Shown one piece after another: positions 43,646 through 56,700 of a stretch of DNA of 64,000 nt. The notes below the pieces were generated by a model. The model was not told the DNA's origin. It made no database searches and saw only the letters and a list, made by a program, of their open reading frames with translations. The stretch spans positions 220,063 to 284,062 of the forward strand of contig QAOA01000205.1 in assembly GCA_003255065.1 (NCBI GenBank), written 5' to 3'. The stretch's first letter is position 1. Each line of letters begins with the position of its first letter. The stretch comes from Cercis canadensis. Taxonomy: Eukaryota; Streptophyta; Magnoliopsida; Fabales; Fabaceae. The position numbers were made by a program, and so were the translations under genes.

Positions 43646-44475
43646 AAAAAAACTATGATGGGATTATCCCTATCGTTCTTCTTGGCCCTTAAGTCATAAA
43701 CTCATTTCTACGTTTGCAAATGCTTCATTCCTCTCTCTCTCTATATAGATATATCATTTCATGTGTGACCATTTCTTTTTTCTGAATTTCACCCCTGGCC
43801 ACATCAATGTCAACTTGCTGCATGATTATTTTAATTACTTACAAATCTTAGACAAATTCATAGTTCACAACATACTTTTCACTCGGGGGCATAACCCCCA
43901 ATGCATAATTATTCCAAATGCATTCTAATTACTTGACATTTTGGGATAATTGATAGCACTACAATAAACATTTTTTGAGCTGCAATTCATTCATCTTAGA
44001 GAAATACTCAAAAAGCTTTCTACATGCTTGCCTAACGGGTCTTCAAAAGCTAAAAATGCTTACTTTATGGGACTTAAACTTCAGTCTCAATGCCTTGACC
44101 CTCTCAAGTCATTGAACTGGGGATGGAAATAGTGATTTCTTTTTCCCTTTTCCCTTTCAGCCCTCTTTAGTATATACTAGCAGGATACTCCTTTTCATGC
44201 AGATGTGCGGGAGAATGATGGCAGGCAATATATAATAGTTCACATTACTCATCGAAGTTCGTTATAGAACCAACAAGACGAAAACAAAAGAAGTTCTCAG
44301 TTTGTGGACTGCAAAGTGCAAACCCATTGGCTATATTCTTTTTGAATTTGCAATGTGTGCAAGACCTTGAATTAGTTGTTTCTTGAGAAATGTTAATTTT
44401 CCTGATCTTCTACCATATAATAAATCTCAACAAGATATAATACAAATCTCAACAATGTTAATTTTTCTATCAGTA
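43646..44475. other. Intergenic spacer
   Basis: AT-rich sequence with no recognisable gene. A short CT/TA microsatellite sits near 43733-43752. No further ankyrin-PGG similarity was seen. Confidence 0.45.
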
Positions 44476-44992
44476 ATACTAGCTATTTACACCAATAATT
44501 AAAAACTTACACGGAATTTATATTAAAATATTTTGGAAGGAGCATGTAGTTTTCCTTTTAAAAAGTTACCTGCTCCTTGTATTCCAGCTTATTAAAAGAT
44601 GGGAATATAGGGTTTCCCATGATTAATTGTGTTGTGTGTGCTTGTGTTGGAAAATTATGTTGTTAGTAGGGATGACAATTTGACCCATAACCGATGGGGC
44701 CCCGCAATTTTTACCCGGTTGGGTATGGGTATGGGCATAAGAATTGTGTATGGGGATGGCGATGAGATTTAAATGGATAATTAAACTTGAATTTTAATAA
44801 GAAATTATGAGTGATGAATTAAATTTGTGAATTGTGTTAATTTAAACTTAAACACGATTGTATATGGGTAAATGGGTGGGGCATGGGGCAATTGGCATTC
44901 AACGGGGATGGGGGTGGAGTTCTTGATAAATTCACATTCGGGGATGGGGCTGGGGATAGGGTTTATACATGGGGACTACCCCATTGCCATAC
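44476..44992. repeat. Direct duplicate 1 of a 517-bp segment (second copy 45583-46099)
   Basis: From atactagctatttacacc to ccattgccatac this is nearly identical to 45583-46099. It ends where the gypsy LTR fragment begins. Together with the 'n' at 45489 this looks like one locus present twice in the assembly (with and without an insertion). Confidence 0.85.
44667..44992. mobile_element. hAT-type MITE, copy interrupted by a gypsy LTR
   Basis: Same element as 45774-46102: it starts tagggatgacaat after gttgttag (44659-44666) and contains the same gatggggccccgcaattttt core. It breaks off at ccattgccatac where the gypsy LTR starts, about 10 bases before the element's own end. Confidence 0.75.
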
Positions 44993-45488
44993 TGATGTGA
45001 ATTTTTATACCGGCAAGTGTACCGGGCCACACAAGTAATATAATGATGAGTAGAGTATCGTTCCCACGAGGATTAAGGCTAACAACTACCAATTTCACCA
45101 ATAAAGATTCTATTTGGAAAGATAAATGTTTTGGATTGAAGGCAGCCCTGGAATGAGCAGCTGCAATTAACTAGGTAACAAACTAAGTAACAAAACTCTA
45201 ACAATAGCGTAACAATCTTTGAGAAACAATCTAAATGTGAAATTGATAATAAAAATGAGAAAGGTTAGGGGTTGATTTCATTCACTTGCAAATTCGATTC
45301 CCTCATAGACAAGGTAACCTCAGAAACAATACTGGACTACTTATTTCAGTTACAATTCCTTTGTTGTCGGTTTATTTCCTTAAAGTGATTGAACCCAATT
45401 CCTTGATGAAACAATCCTCCCTATACCAATTACTTGTCCAATTCCTTGACACAACTAATTAATCTAGGTGATTTGGTTCTAGGAAATT
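44993..45488 (-). mobile_element. Gypsy LTR fragment
   Basis: Starts tgatgtgaatttttatacc and contains gtagagtatcgttcccacga, closely resembling the low-coordinate end of the LTR at 18729-20018. It is cut off by the assembly 'n' at 45489. Only one end is present, so element type and length are unknown. Confidence 0.55.
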
Positions 45489-45489
45489 N

Positions 45490-45582
45490 ATACTAGCTAT
45501 TTACACCAATAATTAAAAACTTACATGGAATTTATATTAAAATATTTTGGAAGGAGCATGTAGTTTTCCTTTTAAAAAGGTA
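45490..45582. repeat. 93-bp tandem duplication at an assembly join
   Basis: The bases after the 'n' (atactagctatttacacc to ccttttaaaaagg) are repeated immediately at 45583. Only one copy is present at the corresponding place 44476, so this is probably a local duplication or a join artefact. Confidence 0.7.
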
Positions 45583-45773
45583 ATACTAGCTATTTACACC
45601 AATAATTAAAAACTTACATGGAATTTATATTAAAATATTTTGGAAGGAGCATGTAGTTTTCCTTTTAAAAAGTTACCTGCTCCTTGTATTCCAGCTTATT
45701 AAAAGATGGGAATATGGGGTTTCCCATGATTAATTGTGTTGCGTGTGCTTGTGTAGGAAAATTATGTTGTTAG

Positions 45774-46102
45774 TAGGGATGACAATTTGACCCATACCCG
45801 ATGGGGCCCCGCAATTTTTACCCGGTCGGGTATGGGTATGGGCATAAGAATTGTGTATGGGGATGGGGATGAGATTTAAATGGGTAATTAAACTTGAATT
45901 TTAATAAGAAATTATGATTGATGAATTAAACTTGTGAATTGTGTTAATTTAAACTTAAACACGATTGTATATGGGTAAATGGGTGGGGCATGGGGCAATT
46001 GGCATTCAACGGGGATGGGGATGGAGCTCTTGATAAATTCACATTCGGGGATGGGGCTGGGGATAGGGTTTATACATCGGGACTACCCCATTGCCATACC
46101 TA
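45774..46102. mobile_element. hAT-type MITE with perfect 8-bp target duplication
   Basis: A 329-bp element starting tagggatgacaat and ending attgccataccta, imperfect inverted repeats of the TAGGGATGGCAAT kind widespread in plants. It is flanked by gttgttag on both sides (45766-45773 and 46103-46110). The 8-bp duplication is diagnostic of hAT transposition. The centre is G/C-rich and repetitive (gggtatgggtatgggc) and non-coding. Confidence 0.85.
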
Positions 46103-46110
46103 GTTGTTAG

Positions 46111-46720
46111 TTTGTTTCAAATTCAAANAAAAAAAAAAAAAAAGCCTATTGAAGAACTGCATAAAATCTATGTATAGGATGTATCCAAGTATATCCTACA
46201 ATTCTTGTTGGGAAAATTACTATCAAATTACTCCATAGTCCATACACTCAATACTCAATAGTCTCTCGAGTGGGAAAATATCGGAGGTTATCATAATCAT
46301 AATAGACGTCAATCTTCAAAAACATCTATAGTGATTTGAATATGTGCTACAACGTTTGTGCATTGATGTTCACAAAGATTTACCACATACTTGAAGAAAC
46401 TAGAATTTCAATCATCTTTCAAAATCTAAAACTAAGAAAATTATATCATTAACAAAACAGATATCACAAAGATCACAATTAAACGAGTCCTAGGAAGAAT
46501 AACCAATTGAAGAGCTTGCAATAAGACCTGTTCAAGGTCCAAAGAGTTTTAAGTTAACAAGCCCTACAAAATATAATATTAGTAGTGGCTTACAATACAC
46601 AAATCTTTGAAATTTATATATAGGTATATTACTATAGACATTGGTTTTTGTCCAGGTATTTTTGTTTCTGTTAAAAAAAAATTAAATTAATATATGCAAA
46701 CATCTTTTTAAAGACTTTAT
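46111..46720. other. Spacer between the hAT MITE and the Ogre-like LTR
   Basis: AT-rich sequence with an A-run and 'n' at 46128. No gene or intact element recognised. Confidence 0.4.
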
Positions 46721-49700
46721 GTTATTGGGTTTGGATTCTTAAGAAAAAAAAATAGTAAAATAATTTCAATTTTGTAAAATTCATGGGTATAGCCCAACTC
46801 TTTTATGATACCCAATTGGCCCATTTTTATTTATAATGTTTTTGTATTTTTGTAAATTTAAAGATTTTTTTTTTCTTCTTTCTTCTAAAGATCAATATAT
46901 ATATAAAAGTAAATGTTGCATGAAGGAAAATAAAAAATAAAAAGAAATAGGAAAGTGAATGAAAATTTCCTATTTGAGAAGATAAAAAAAAAATAAAAAA
47001 AGAAATAGGAAAGTGTGTGGCAATTTCCTAAGGGGGAGAGGGAGAAAACTGTATAACAAAAAGGAGAAAGGGCAAGAGACCCATTCAGAAAAAATGGTAG
47101 AGGAGAGACCCAAAAAAAAGAGCAAATAGAGGAAGGAGAAAGCCAAAATGAGCAGTGAGCACAGCAGAAAAGCTTGAGCAGAGAAGGAGAAAGCATAGAA
47201 GGCAGTCCAAGAAAGAGGAGAAGCTAGTAGTTCTGAGGAGTGCTTGGGGAATCTAAGGTCAAGATCCTTCTCCCCTGTTTTTTTTTTTACTAGATTGATT
47301 TCTACTTTCCTTGTTTTCTTTTACTCTTTTTGTTTTCTTTGAGATTAAGGTGGAGACTTCCTATTCTTGGTTCCAATTTCTATTTCTTTTGATTCTATTG
47401 GAGTACCTTTATGCTTTAGAGTATAATGCATTTCTTTCATCTGCTGATGCTTTTTTTTAGTACCACTATATTGTCTTTATCTTGAGGTTGGGTGCTGAAC
47501 TTTTATGATTGTTTTTTTCTAGTTTATATTTTTTTGAAAGTAGTAAATGACCTTCAGTTTTCTTTTGTTTTGTTTATGTTTCTCTATAATTTTTATGGCA
47601 CATTACTGGAGCTCTTTTGAGATTGTGTTACTTATTTCATTATGCATAACTTGAACAAGTTGGAGCCATTGTTAAGTGCAGCCAAATTATCTCTGCAGAT
47701 TTGGGTTAATTTGCCTTGTTATTTATGCTTATGGCTAGATTAAGTCATTGAACCTAACACTTAAGTTTGATTTCGATTTTTTCTTTTTGTGCACCTGCTG
47801 TTCTGTTATTTTACTATGATTTAAGGCATTTGGTATGGGTTTTGGGTGTGAGTTGATGCATCAAAGGCATTTGATTTACATATTCTCGGTTCTGTCTGGC
47901 AGTCCTCAGTGTTTCATTAATTTTTGGAGCTGTAGGACTTGGATTTAATTGATGTTTGTCCCATTAGAACCATAAGACATTTATCTCCATTGTGTAAAAA
48001 TTTCAGAGTTTTTCATTGTCTCCCCTGCCCCCAGTTAGAATTTAAAGCTGGTTGTCACGCTGCTTTGTTAGGCTTGTTATTTCTCTCTGGCAGCAGTCAT
48101 TGTTTTTCTTACAACCTGAGCTATAAGGCTCCTTTTTGTGTGATTTTTGTCTCGTTGGAATCATGAAACATGCACATTTATTGTGTCAAAATATCAAGGA
48201 AAAATTCCCTCTCCCTTATTCCCGATTTGTGTCTAAGTTTTGTCACTGTTTTCTGCACTGTCACATCTTGGACACTTATCACTTGTTTGCTTTTATCTTG
48301 AGCTAGAGACATCCAAATTGCATGCTGTCGAATGCATTAGAATTATAGCACCCATAGCTTTGCTTTCATGTAAACTTCTTTTCATGAACTCAGTTACACT
48401 CATTTCAAAAATTTTGAGATAAATTTGCATCATGTTTGGGACTGCTCTTGGTGTTTTGAATAATTACAGCACAGCACAGCACAACATCACATTGCACTGG
48501 GTTATATGCACTTTCAAAGCTTGTTCACCTGAACTTCTTTGGGTTTTACTTACTTACTTACTTACTATTTTTTTAACTCAAAATGAGGGGCTGCCGTGCT
48601 TGGTTTTCTATACCTTGTGGGGTTTGTCATTTTGCTTATTATATTTGGATTTACTAAGTCTAATTTGCACTTAATTTATATATGTGTTGGCTGTCTCACA
48701 GTTGTGTTATGAATTTTTGGACATTGATATCATCCCATGATCACTATATCCAAGCATATGGGTATAATTGGTTTTGTGGAAAGCTCAAATGACTTATTCA
48801 TGAAGGAGAATTAGAGAATTCTTCTTGAAAATATGTCTTATGTTATGTTGGGCTTTATCAAAAGGGAAATAGCATAGCTTTGCATTTGGGTCAAATCAAT
48901 TTATAGTTGATGCACCATTGTTGTATCTTTGGTGGTTTGCTTTTGTTTTATTTCTAAATTCCTCTCTAATTTGATTAAGTTTGAGCCTTGACTCACTACT
49001 CTGCACATTTGTTTGTTCTTGTTATTTTTTGCTCTATTTTAAACAGATTACTTGGTTTAATATCAATGCCTTTTGGTTCACTGTCATGTTCACTATTTTA
49101 GGGTTTTTTCTGCATATTCTCCATGCTATTTTTACATTTTTTAGATTATTTCTGGTCTTGTTTTACTGGCTATTTCTGCACCATTCAAAGGTTGTTGCAT
49201 GTCATGTCATTGGCTGTTTTTGTATACTTCATGGTGCTATTTTTGCTGGTTTGAAGGACTGTTTTATGCATTCTTTTTCTTGGCTGTTTTAGCATTATTT
49301 TGACCCATCTTAGGGGCTGTCTTAGGCTTTGATTGTGCATCATTTTGTCTTAGAAAAATAATTGTTGCCCTGTTGTGGGTTGATTGGTTCACTTGCTGCC
49401 CTTTGGTTCTATAGATGTTATTCTGGGGATTTTATTTTAGTGCTAATATTTGTTTAAGTTGTTTATTTTTTTTTTTTTTTATATCGTCATCCAACTTTCT
49501 CCTCTTTTTTTTTTTTTTTTTTTTTTTTTNGTAGTTTGATACTTCCCTGAGTCCTTTTCCTTGCTATCAATATTTTGGCAAGTTTATGTGAGACAAATAG
49601 AGCTCCATTTTGAATTGGAAGTTTGGAGACAAGTGGGAGATGCTGGACTAAAGGATCATTTTTATTTTATTTTATTTCATAATTCTATTTTAATTCCCTC

Positions 49701-50620
49701 TCACCAAGCAATTGTATAATTTTATAAAACCATGCATATGCATTCATATAATATATATTTGTCGCGTAGTTTTCATAGGCCCTTACTTATCATTGAGGGA
49801 TAGGGCGATCCATCTACATATCAGGTGGCCCACTCTATCGTTCTTAGGTAAGGATAAGCGCCACCCCGGAGGGCGCCATATGCGAGGAACGGGTGGAAGG
49901 ACTAGGTCGCGCTAGTTGCACCATGCATTGGATATTTATTTTCTTGCCTAATAGAGATATATGATATAAGATCTGCATCCTCATATATTGCACGTTTAAT
50001 TTTCTTCCTAGAGAATGTTTGTTAAAAATGTTTAATGCTTTGTTATGATCTCTTTTTGCATGCTCTCTATAAGGACTTATAGGTTTTGAGTTAGAATTGA
50101 GATTGATTCATTTTCTCAAAATCTCTTTTTCAAAAAAAAAAAAAAAGTATTTTTAAAGCAAACTACGCGGACTCTGATCCCATCTAAGAGGTACGTAGGC
50201 ATTCAAGGGGAAGCGAGTCAAGTCCAACTTTCTAATAACTTCCCATTTTCATTTAATTTCTAATTTTCAAGAAAAGATAAAAGTCAAGGACTCTAAGCCA
50301 CTTTTTTTTTGTTTTTTGGCTCAATGCCACTCCACTTTATTTGATTNATTATAGGGCGAATCCACTTTTATAAATATTTTATTTTGCTCTTTGTTTTAAA
50401 TTTGTAAATATCAGCATATTTTCATAGGGATGAATAAAATACGTCTTTTGGCCATTTTATGATTCGTACTATTAATTTTGGGTAACTGTCTTTTAGACGG
50501 GTGCTGTGGGGTGCCTAACACCTTCCTCACGTACAAACATACTCTCGAAATCTCTTAGGTTCGTAGACTAAATTTTGGAAATAAAATAGGTTTTCCAATT
50601 ATTCTCCGGTTTTTAATACA
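46721..50620 (+). mobile_element. Large LTR of an Ogre/Tat-like gypsy element (left border approximate)
   Basis: The right end (ttttaataca at 50611-50620) is followed two bases later by a tRNA-Arg-type primer site, so this is a 5' LTR on the + strand. Near its end it has ggggtgcctaacaccttcct and 'cacgtacaaacat', phrases typical of Ogre/Tat LTRs, which reach several kb. The left border is inferred from a tgttattgggtttgg start and could be off by hundreds of bases. A TATA-like tatatatataaaag lies near 46894. No protein is encoded; open frames here are T-rich noise. A GC-rich structured patch occurs at 49775-49920. The internal region is lost after about 50710. Confidence 0.5.
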
Positions 50621-50622
50621 AT

Positions 50623-50635
50623 TGGTAGCGATTCC
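50623..50635 (+). promoter_or_regulatory. tRNA-Arg-type primer binding site
   Basis: tggtagcgattcc resembles the Ogre/Tat primer site TGGTGGCGACTCC with two mismatches, both C-to-T or G-to-A changes. It supports the family call of the preceding LTR. Confidence 0.65.
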
Positions 50636-50784
50636 AGAGTTTTCATTTCGAAAACTAAATCTCTTTTTATTTTGCCGTTCGCGTCATGACGGCCTTCAGG
50701 TATGTTGTGACAATTACAGAAACATACATATATGGATACTCAAGGTTCTTGAAGATACATATGTTATACTCGGTGAGTAAGTAC

Positions 50785-53700
50785 TTAATGCCAACGCTTC
50801 ATATTCCTCTCAAAGATGCCTGGTCCATAGGTTGAAAAGTAGATCTCAACAAGAAGTGGAAACTGTAACCAAACAAACAAGCTTACTGGAACACTAGCAA
50901 ATAAAATCACAGGAACAACTATCCATAGTCTTCCAGGAAGCATGGTGGAAAGAGCTGCACAAAAGGTGATCATCATGGCTGCTATGGAGATAAACAGCAT
51001 TGAAAGCCCTATGATTAGCTTTGTGGGTAAGGATTTGAGAAAATCATCCTCGGCATAACGAGATGTCAAAATCCCCAAAAACATCAAAACTGAAGTTGTA
51101 GAAGAGAAGAGTGATACTGCATCTGATATTATAAATAGCTTAAACAACTTATGATCTAGGAACATTGGGTAACCTGTGTTTTGATTATTACCACCTGGAA
51201 CAGTGAAAGAGGCAGCAAACATGATGGTGACTATGAGAGCACCTACAACTGTGCAGGAACTGGCAGTTTCTTTCATCCATTTCTCACCCTCTTTTACCAA
51301 ATCCCTATGGTTCATTGTGAACAATTCTCCGGCAGTCATACCATCTTTGTTTCTATATTCCATCTTCACAGGTTTCATAATACGCTCTACTTCCTGTACA
51401 AGTGTATTTGAGTAATTATTTGAAAGTATCCATCAAAAGAGGGGAAAAAAAACGTCATTATTTCAATAAAATATTGAAATGCTATCAAATAGCTACAAGA
51501 TATGTGTAAGTCGACTAACATGCAATTTTTGGTCAAAATCACTCAAGACTGATTTACAAACTACATGTTGAATCGTAACTGAGGGAAGTGTTATGGGGAT
51601 TTCCCCATCGGGTTAATAGCCCACTGCACCTCTACATGGACCAATTTAATTAAGACACAAACACCTCCACCCTTGTCAGGCTGTCCAGTTAATTAAGAGC
51701 ATAATTTACTTATATATTGCTCATTTATCATCCAGTCACTCATATCTTCTAAACGGCATATACGAACAAGAAATTCTTATATACTCCAAGAGTAGTACTC
51801 TAAGCCAATGAAAGGGTAACACTGAGGGTTAAGAGAATAATAATATATCTAATCTGACTTAACTTTGTGCAGCCCATTTAATGTTACTTTTTCATTGGCC
51901 TAGAGTATTACTCTCATAATATAAGAGAATTTCTCATATACTAACTCACCCATTAGAGGCTCCATCCTAGAGTTCCACTGTAATAGGACTCTGGTGACCT
52001 CAAAGTGGTTCATCCTCTTAAAGGGCTACAAGGGAGACCCACGTGCAACTAGGGGCTGTGCATGATCATAAGAGAAACACTTGAAAAACATGCTAAAGTA
52101 GTTTTCAAAATTGTGAAGTTGGAAACTAGTAAAATTGAGTAAAGTTTTTATACATACTACATATATACATATAATAGAAGCTACTAGGTATGATCTTGCG
52201 ATAAGAGTTTAGGTAGTTTGTGCCAACAAAAAAATAAAATAAAATTCACATGTAAAAGCTAAAGCATCATAAAACTTCAGAGAATGATCGAGCAGTATAG
52301 TAATTACCTTAAACCACTGTAATTCCCTTTGCATTTGTAAAGCTGCACCAGAGATACGGTTAAGCTGTGTGGATGGTGCTGATATTCCTGCCATATGTAG
52401 TAGGCTATTGCCACAACTATCTATTGTGCTTGCAATTGCATCCTTGTAAGGATGCCCATATATGAGACTGAAAACTTTGGCTTGACGAAATTCAATTGCA
52501 TGGAAGAAGAAGTTCCTATAAAGGTCGTCACGACTCCACGAAAGGTCAAAATTTGTTTTTGTTGCTTCAACAATAAATTCAGGAATGCCTCTTTCAGCAG
52601 CTCGAAGTATTGAAAAATATACTCCTGCCTTTGACATTTGTGGGACGTCATTTAAAGTAGCGATCTCATTACAAGTGAGGCGTAGAAGTTCAAGGGACAG
52701 CATATGGGCTAATTTCAATTCGTATATTCTCTTGATTCCTATTTTGATAATTGAAGCAAAGAAACAATTCAAAATATTGTAAATATTGAAAAATAAAAAG
52801 ATTAATTCGTAACCCAGAATGTTTAAATAATTGTTATTTTCTTTGAAATTTTGTGAAACTTATTTTAGATTGAGTTTCATATACTGATCTCAATTGACTG
52901 GATTATATTAACAATATTTTAATTAATAATTTGAGAAATTAGAAATAAGTTGAAGCAGAAAAAAATATTAAAATCCGTAAAAAGAGTATGTGATATAGTA
53001 GTATTATACCTATCAAGTCGAGCATATGTGTGACCATTCGATGCAGTAGACCTATAAGAATAAACATCAAAATAAATTAAACTAATAAAAAAGATAGAAA
53101 CATGTACTGAAATAAAAGAGTTATTTATCAACTAAATTTGGTTTTATTTAATGCGTGCATTATTTATCAGGGCCTTTATTATCTCTAGATTGTGGGTAAG
53201 TATTCATCAATGAGTTAAAATATTCTTAAAGAGTAATATTATATACACTATTGAAATTAGTACTTAAATCTTTTAAGCTTTTTTTTTTTTGACATATGTA
53301 TATGAATGAGATCCAATTATATTAAGTGTAAGAGTTGAACACTTACATTCTTGAATAAGTAAATTTCATCAATCCATCCATAGAATCATGTGATATTATG
53401 GTGTTTATCATACATGTCAAATTTTACGCAAACTAAAAATTCCTAATCACCTAATCTAGTTTATGTTAGTTATACTTGCATATATGCACACATAATAATT
53501 TAGTATATAGGAAAAGAAGAAGATGTAGAGTATTTAACCTTCAAAAAAAAAGAACAAGAATAATTTTCATACCCACGGCTGTAGCTTTCTATGGTGGGAG
53601 CACTATGAAAATCTCCTATTTTGTTAATTAGAGACCTCAAACACAAGACCCTCTTCTTACGACAACCAATTGATTTGTCTTTTAACAATACAAGCTTATT

Positions 53701-56700
53701 TTAAACAAAATTCATATTTTATGCCTACAATGTTAGTTTTGGTTTTGTTAGAGATTTTGAATTCAATTTTTATTTGAAAAATTAAAAGAGAAATTACTTG
53801 GTTCTATTCCCATGAGATGATATGGCGCTAGTTATTTTGTTTTTTACCAATCAAAAGGGAAATAAAACTAAATGTGATTTTTTTTTTCTTTGGTTGACTG
53901 GAGTCTCACAATAAGTGGTTGCCTATCCCCTCTCAAAATCTCACTCCACCCATTCCCAATGAGATCTAAACTTGATACTTCTATAATAAAATACCAAGTA
54001 CTCAACTACTAGGGTTTTCGCTTGGAGACAACTAAATGTTTATTCCATAAGGAATTTGAAAAGGATGGATAGATGTATATTTGCAATATACATCAGCTGG
54101 AGTAATTATACATGTACATGCAGCAAGAATTTAAATTTAAAAGTGTTATATATCTACAGAACCCTATCTGAATTTTTGAACTTAAGCCTAGGAAGACTAC
54201 ATCAAGATAAGATAAAACTCTTAACTCGAATTTGAAGAGACAGCCGTGATAGTTGCTCCAATACGGTCATTCAATATGGAGGAGGGGGAAACAACTCCAA
54301 TCTTGGTCTTAGGAGATGAAAACCGTGGAGAAGACAGTGCTTTTCTAAGAAGATATTCTAGTTGATGACTAAGGCCCCGTTTGAGTAAGAATTTACAAGT
54401 TCTCACTATNAGTTGCCAACTCAGCTTTAAGTTAATTAAAGTCAAAGTTAGTTAGAGGTCAGTTAGTGCTTAGTCATATAGTTCAGTTAGTTTATATTCA
54501 GTTAAGTGATGAATTAGCTTGGCTGTACAAGTTTCGAGAAGAAGATTGGTTCACCACACTGACTCATCACACTACTATATATTGAGGGACTGCGATACAG
54601 AATGTAATTGAGATTATTCATTCAATGAAAACGGTTTTCGCATGCTAGCTACAATTTTCTGTTTTCTTGCTTTTCTCTCGAGAATTCCTATTCTACATAA
54701 TCTTTTTGCTATTGCTGCTCTTCACTGTCTGGTGCTTCATCCTGGTGTTGCCTAGCTTTGTCCATCAGTGATGATTCATGATTCATCTACTTCTCAGAAG
54801 AATCTTCAATTCTAACATGGTATTAGAGCTACTCTAATGGCGGATCACTCTGCATCTCCTGTGACGTCATCTCAAGGATCAGGGACTTCTATTTTTCCAA
54901 TGTTAGGTCAGTCTCTCACCATCAAACTCGATAGAAATAATTACTTAATCTAGAGAAATCAACTGCTAAATGTGGTAATTGCTAATGGCTATGAGAAAAT
55001 TCTGGATGGATCAAGATCATGTCCAGAAAAATTCGTCCAAGATTCTACTACAGGTGTTCTGGTTTTGAATCTAGAATATACTTTTTGACAAAGGCAGAAT
55101 CGCCTTGTAATGATTTGGATCTATGCTTCGTTAATTGAACAGATCATGGCTCAAATTATGTCGTATAATTCTGTTGCAGAAATTTGGAAGTCATTGGTAG
55201 AATGCTTCGCCTGTTCCTCAAGAGCAAGAATTATGGAACTCAAGTTAAAATTGCAAACTACACAGAAAGGCAATCTTGGAGTGTTGGATTACATTTTAAA
55301 GATTAGAAGCTTCTCTGATAATTTGAGAGCTATAGGGGAACACATCACTCAGGATAATCAAGTCATGGCCATCTTGAGTGGATTGGGTCCTGAATATAAT
55401 CCAGTAGTTGCTCCACTTACTTTTGAATCCATATCTGTTGAAAGTTTACAGAGTCATTTACTGTCTTTTGAAGGAAGGTTTGAAAGACAAAAATCAGTTG
55501 ATGAGCAAGTGTTCATGCAGGCAAATGCTGCACAATTCAGGCAAGCTGCAGGTAAGAAGAAGTTTCAATCTGGAAATTCTTATTCTAGTTTTCAATCTGA
55601 AAATGGTCATGGACCAAACCGTAATTCTCAGACTGGAAATGGTAATGGTAATATGCAACATCGCAACTTCTCAAGCCAAGGTAACTCATTTAGAAGGAAT
55701 AAACCTGGCTATGGCAATGGCAACAGGCCTCAATGCCAAATCTGCCACAAATCTGGTCACACAGCGACTGAGTGTTAGCACAGATTTGATAGTGATTTTC
55801 AACCCAGACCAGTGAATGGAGAAAAATCACAGACTCAAGAGCCATAAGCATTAATGGCCACTAAAGGAGCTGTAGACAATACTCGATGGTTTCTGGATAC
55901 TAGAGCTACTCACCATGTGATTGCTGATCTAGGAAATCTGGCACTGCATAACCCCTTTGCAGGAGAAGAGGGAGTTACTGTTCGCAATGGTAAGTCCTTG
56001 GCTGTGCACAACACATGTACCACTTTTATTCCAACACACAACAGAAATTTGTTGTTAAATCATGTGTTGCATGTACCTAGGATTACTGCCAACTTAGTTA
56101 GTGTGCAAAAACTGTGTCAAGATAACGCAGCATATGTAGAATTTCATCCTTATTGCTTTCTTGTGAAGGACCAGAGAACCAAGGAGGTGTTGCTCCAAGG
56201 AAAACTTGACCAAGGCATGTATCGAGTCATGACAGCAATGGCTTCTGATAGAGAATGTCCTGCTAATACTGCTAGAGCACTTCAAGTGTTTAGTTTGGAT
56301 TCTGTTAAGCATAAGTTTGATTTGCAATTATGGCATAATAGACTAGGACACCCTGCTACTGAAATAATAAATAGGATTATGTTCTAGAGCCAACTACCTA
56401 GTTTCAAGTGTAATAATGCACCTGTATGCAGCTCATGCCAATTGGCCAAAAGTCACAAGTTGCCATTTGTAAAATCTGTTTCAAGATCAATAAAACCTTT
56501 TCAAATAGTACATGCTGATCTATGGGGTTCACCCTCTTGTTCTTCTATGAATGGATCATGTTATTTTTTATTGCTCATTGATGATTATACTCGGTTCTCT
56601 TGGATTTATCTTCTCAAGTCAAAATCTAATACTTTAGAAATGTTTCAAAGATTTCAAAGCATGGTGGAAAGGCAGTTTGAGTGTAAGATCAAAACACTCC

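Noticed and set aside
48981..49292. 103-codon hydrophobic frame on the + strand (and others at 47939-48674)
   Set aside because: T-rich sequence gives Phe/Leu-rich translations; it lies inside an Ogre-like LTR and shows no conserved motif.
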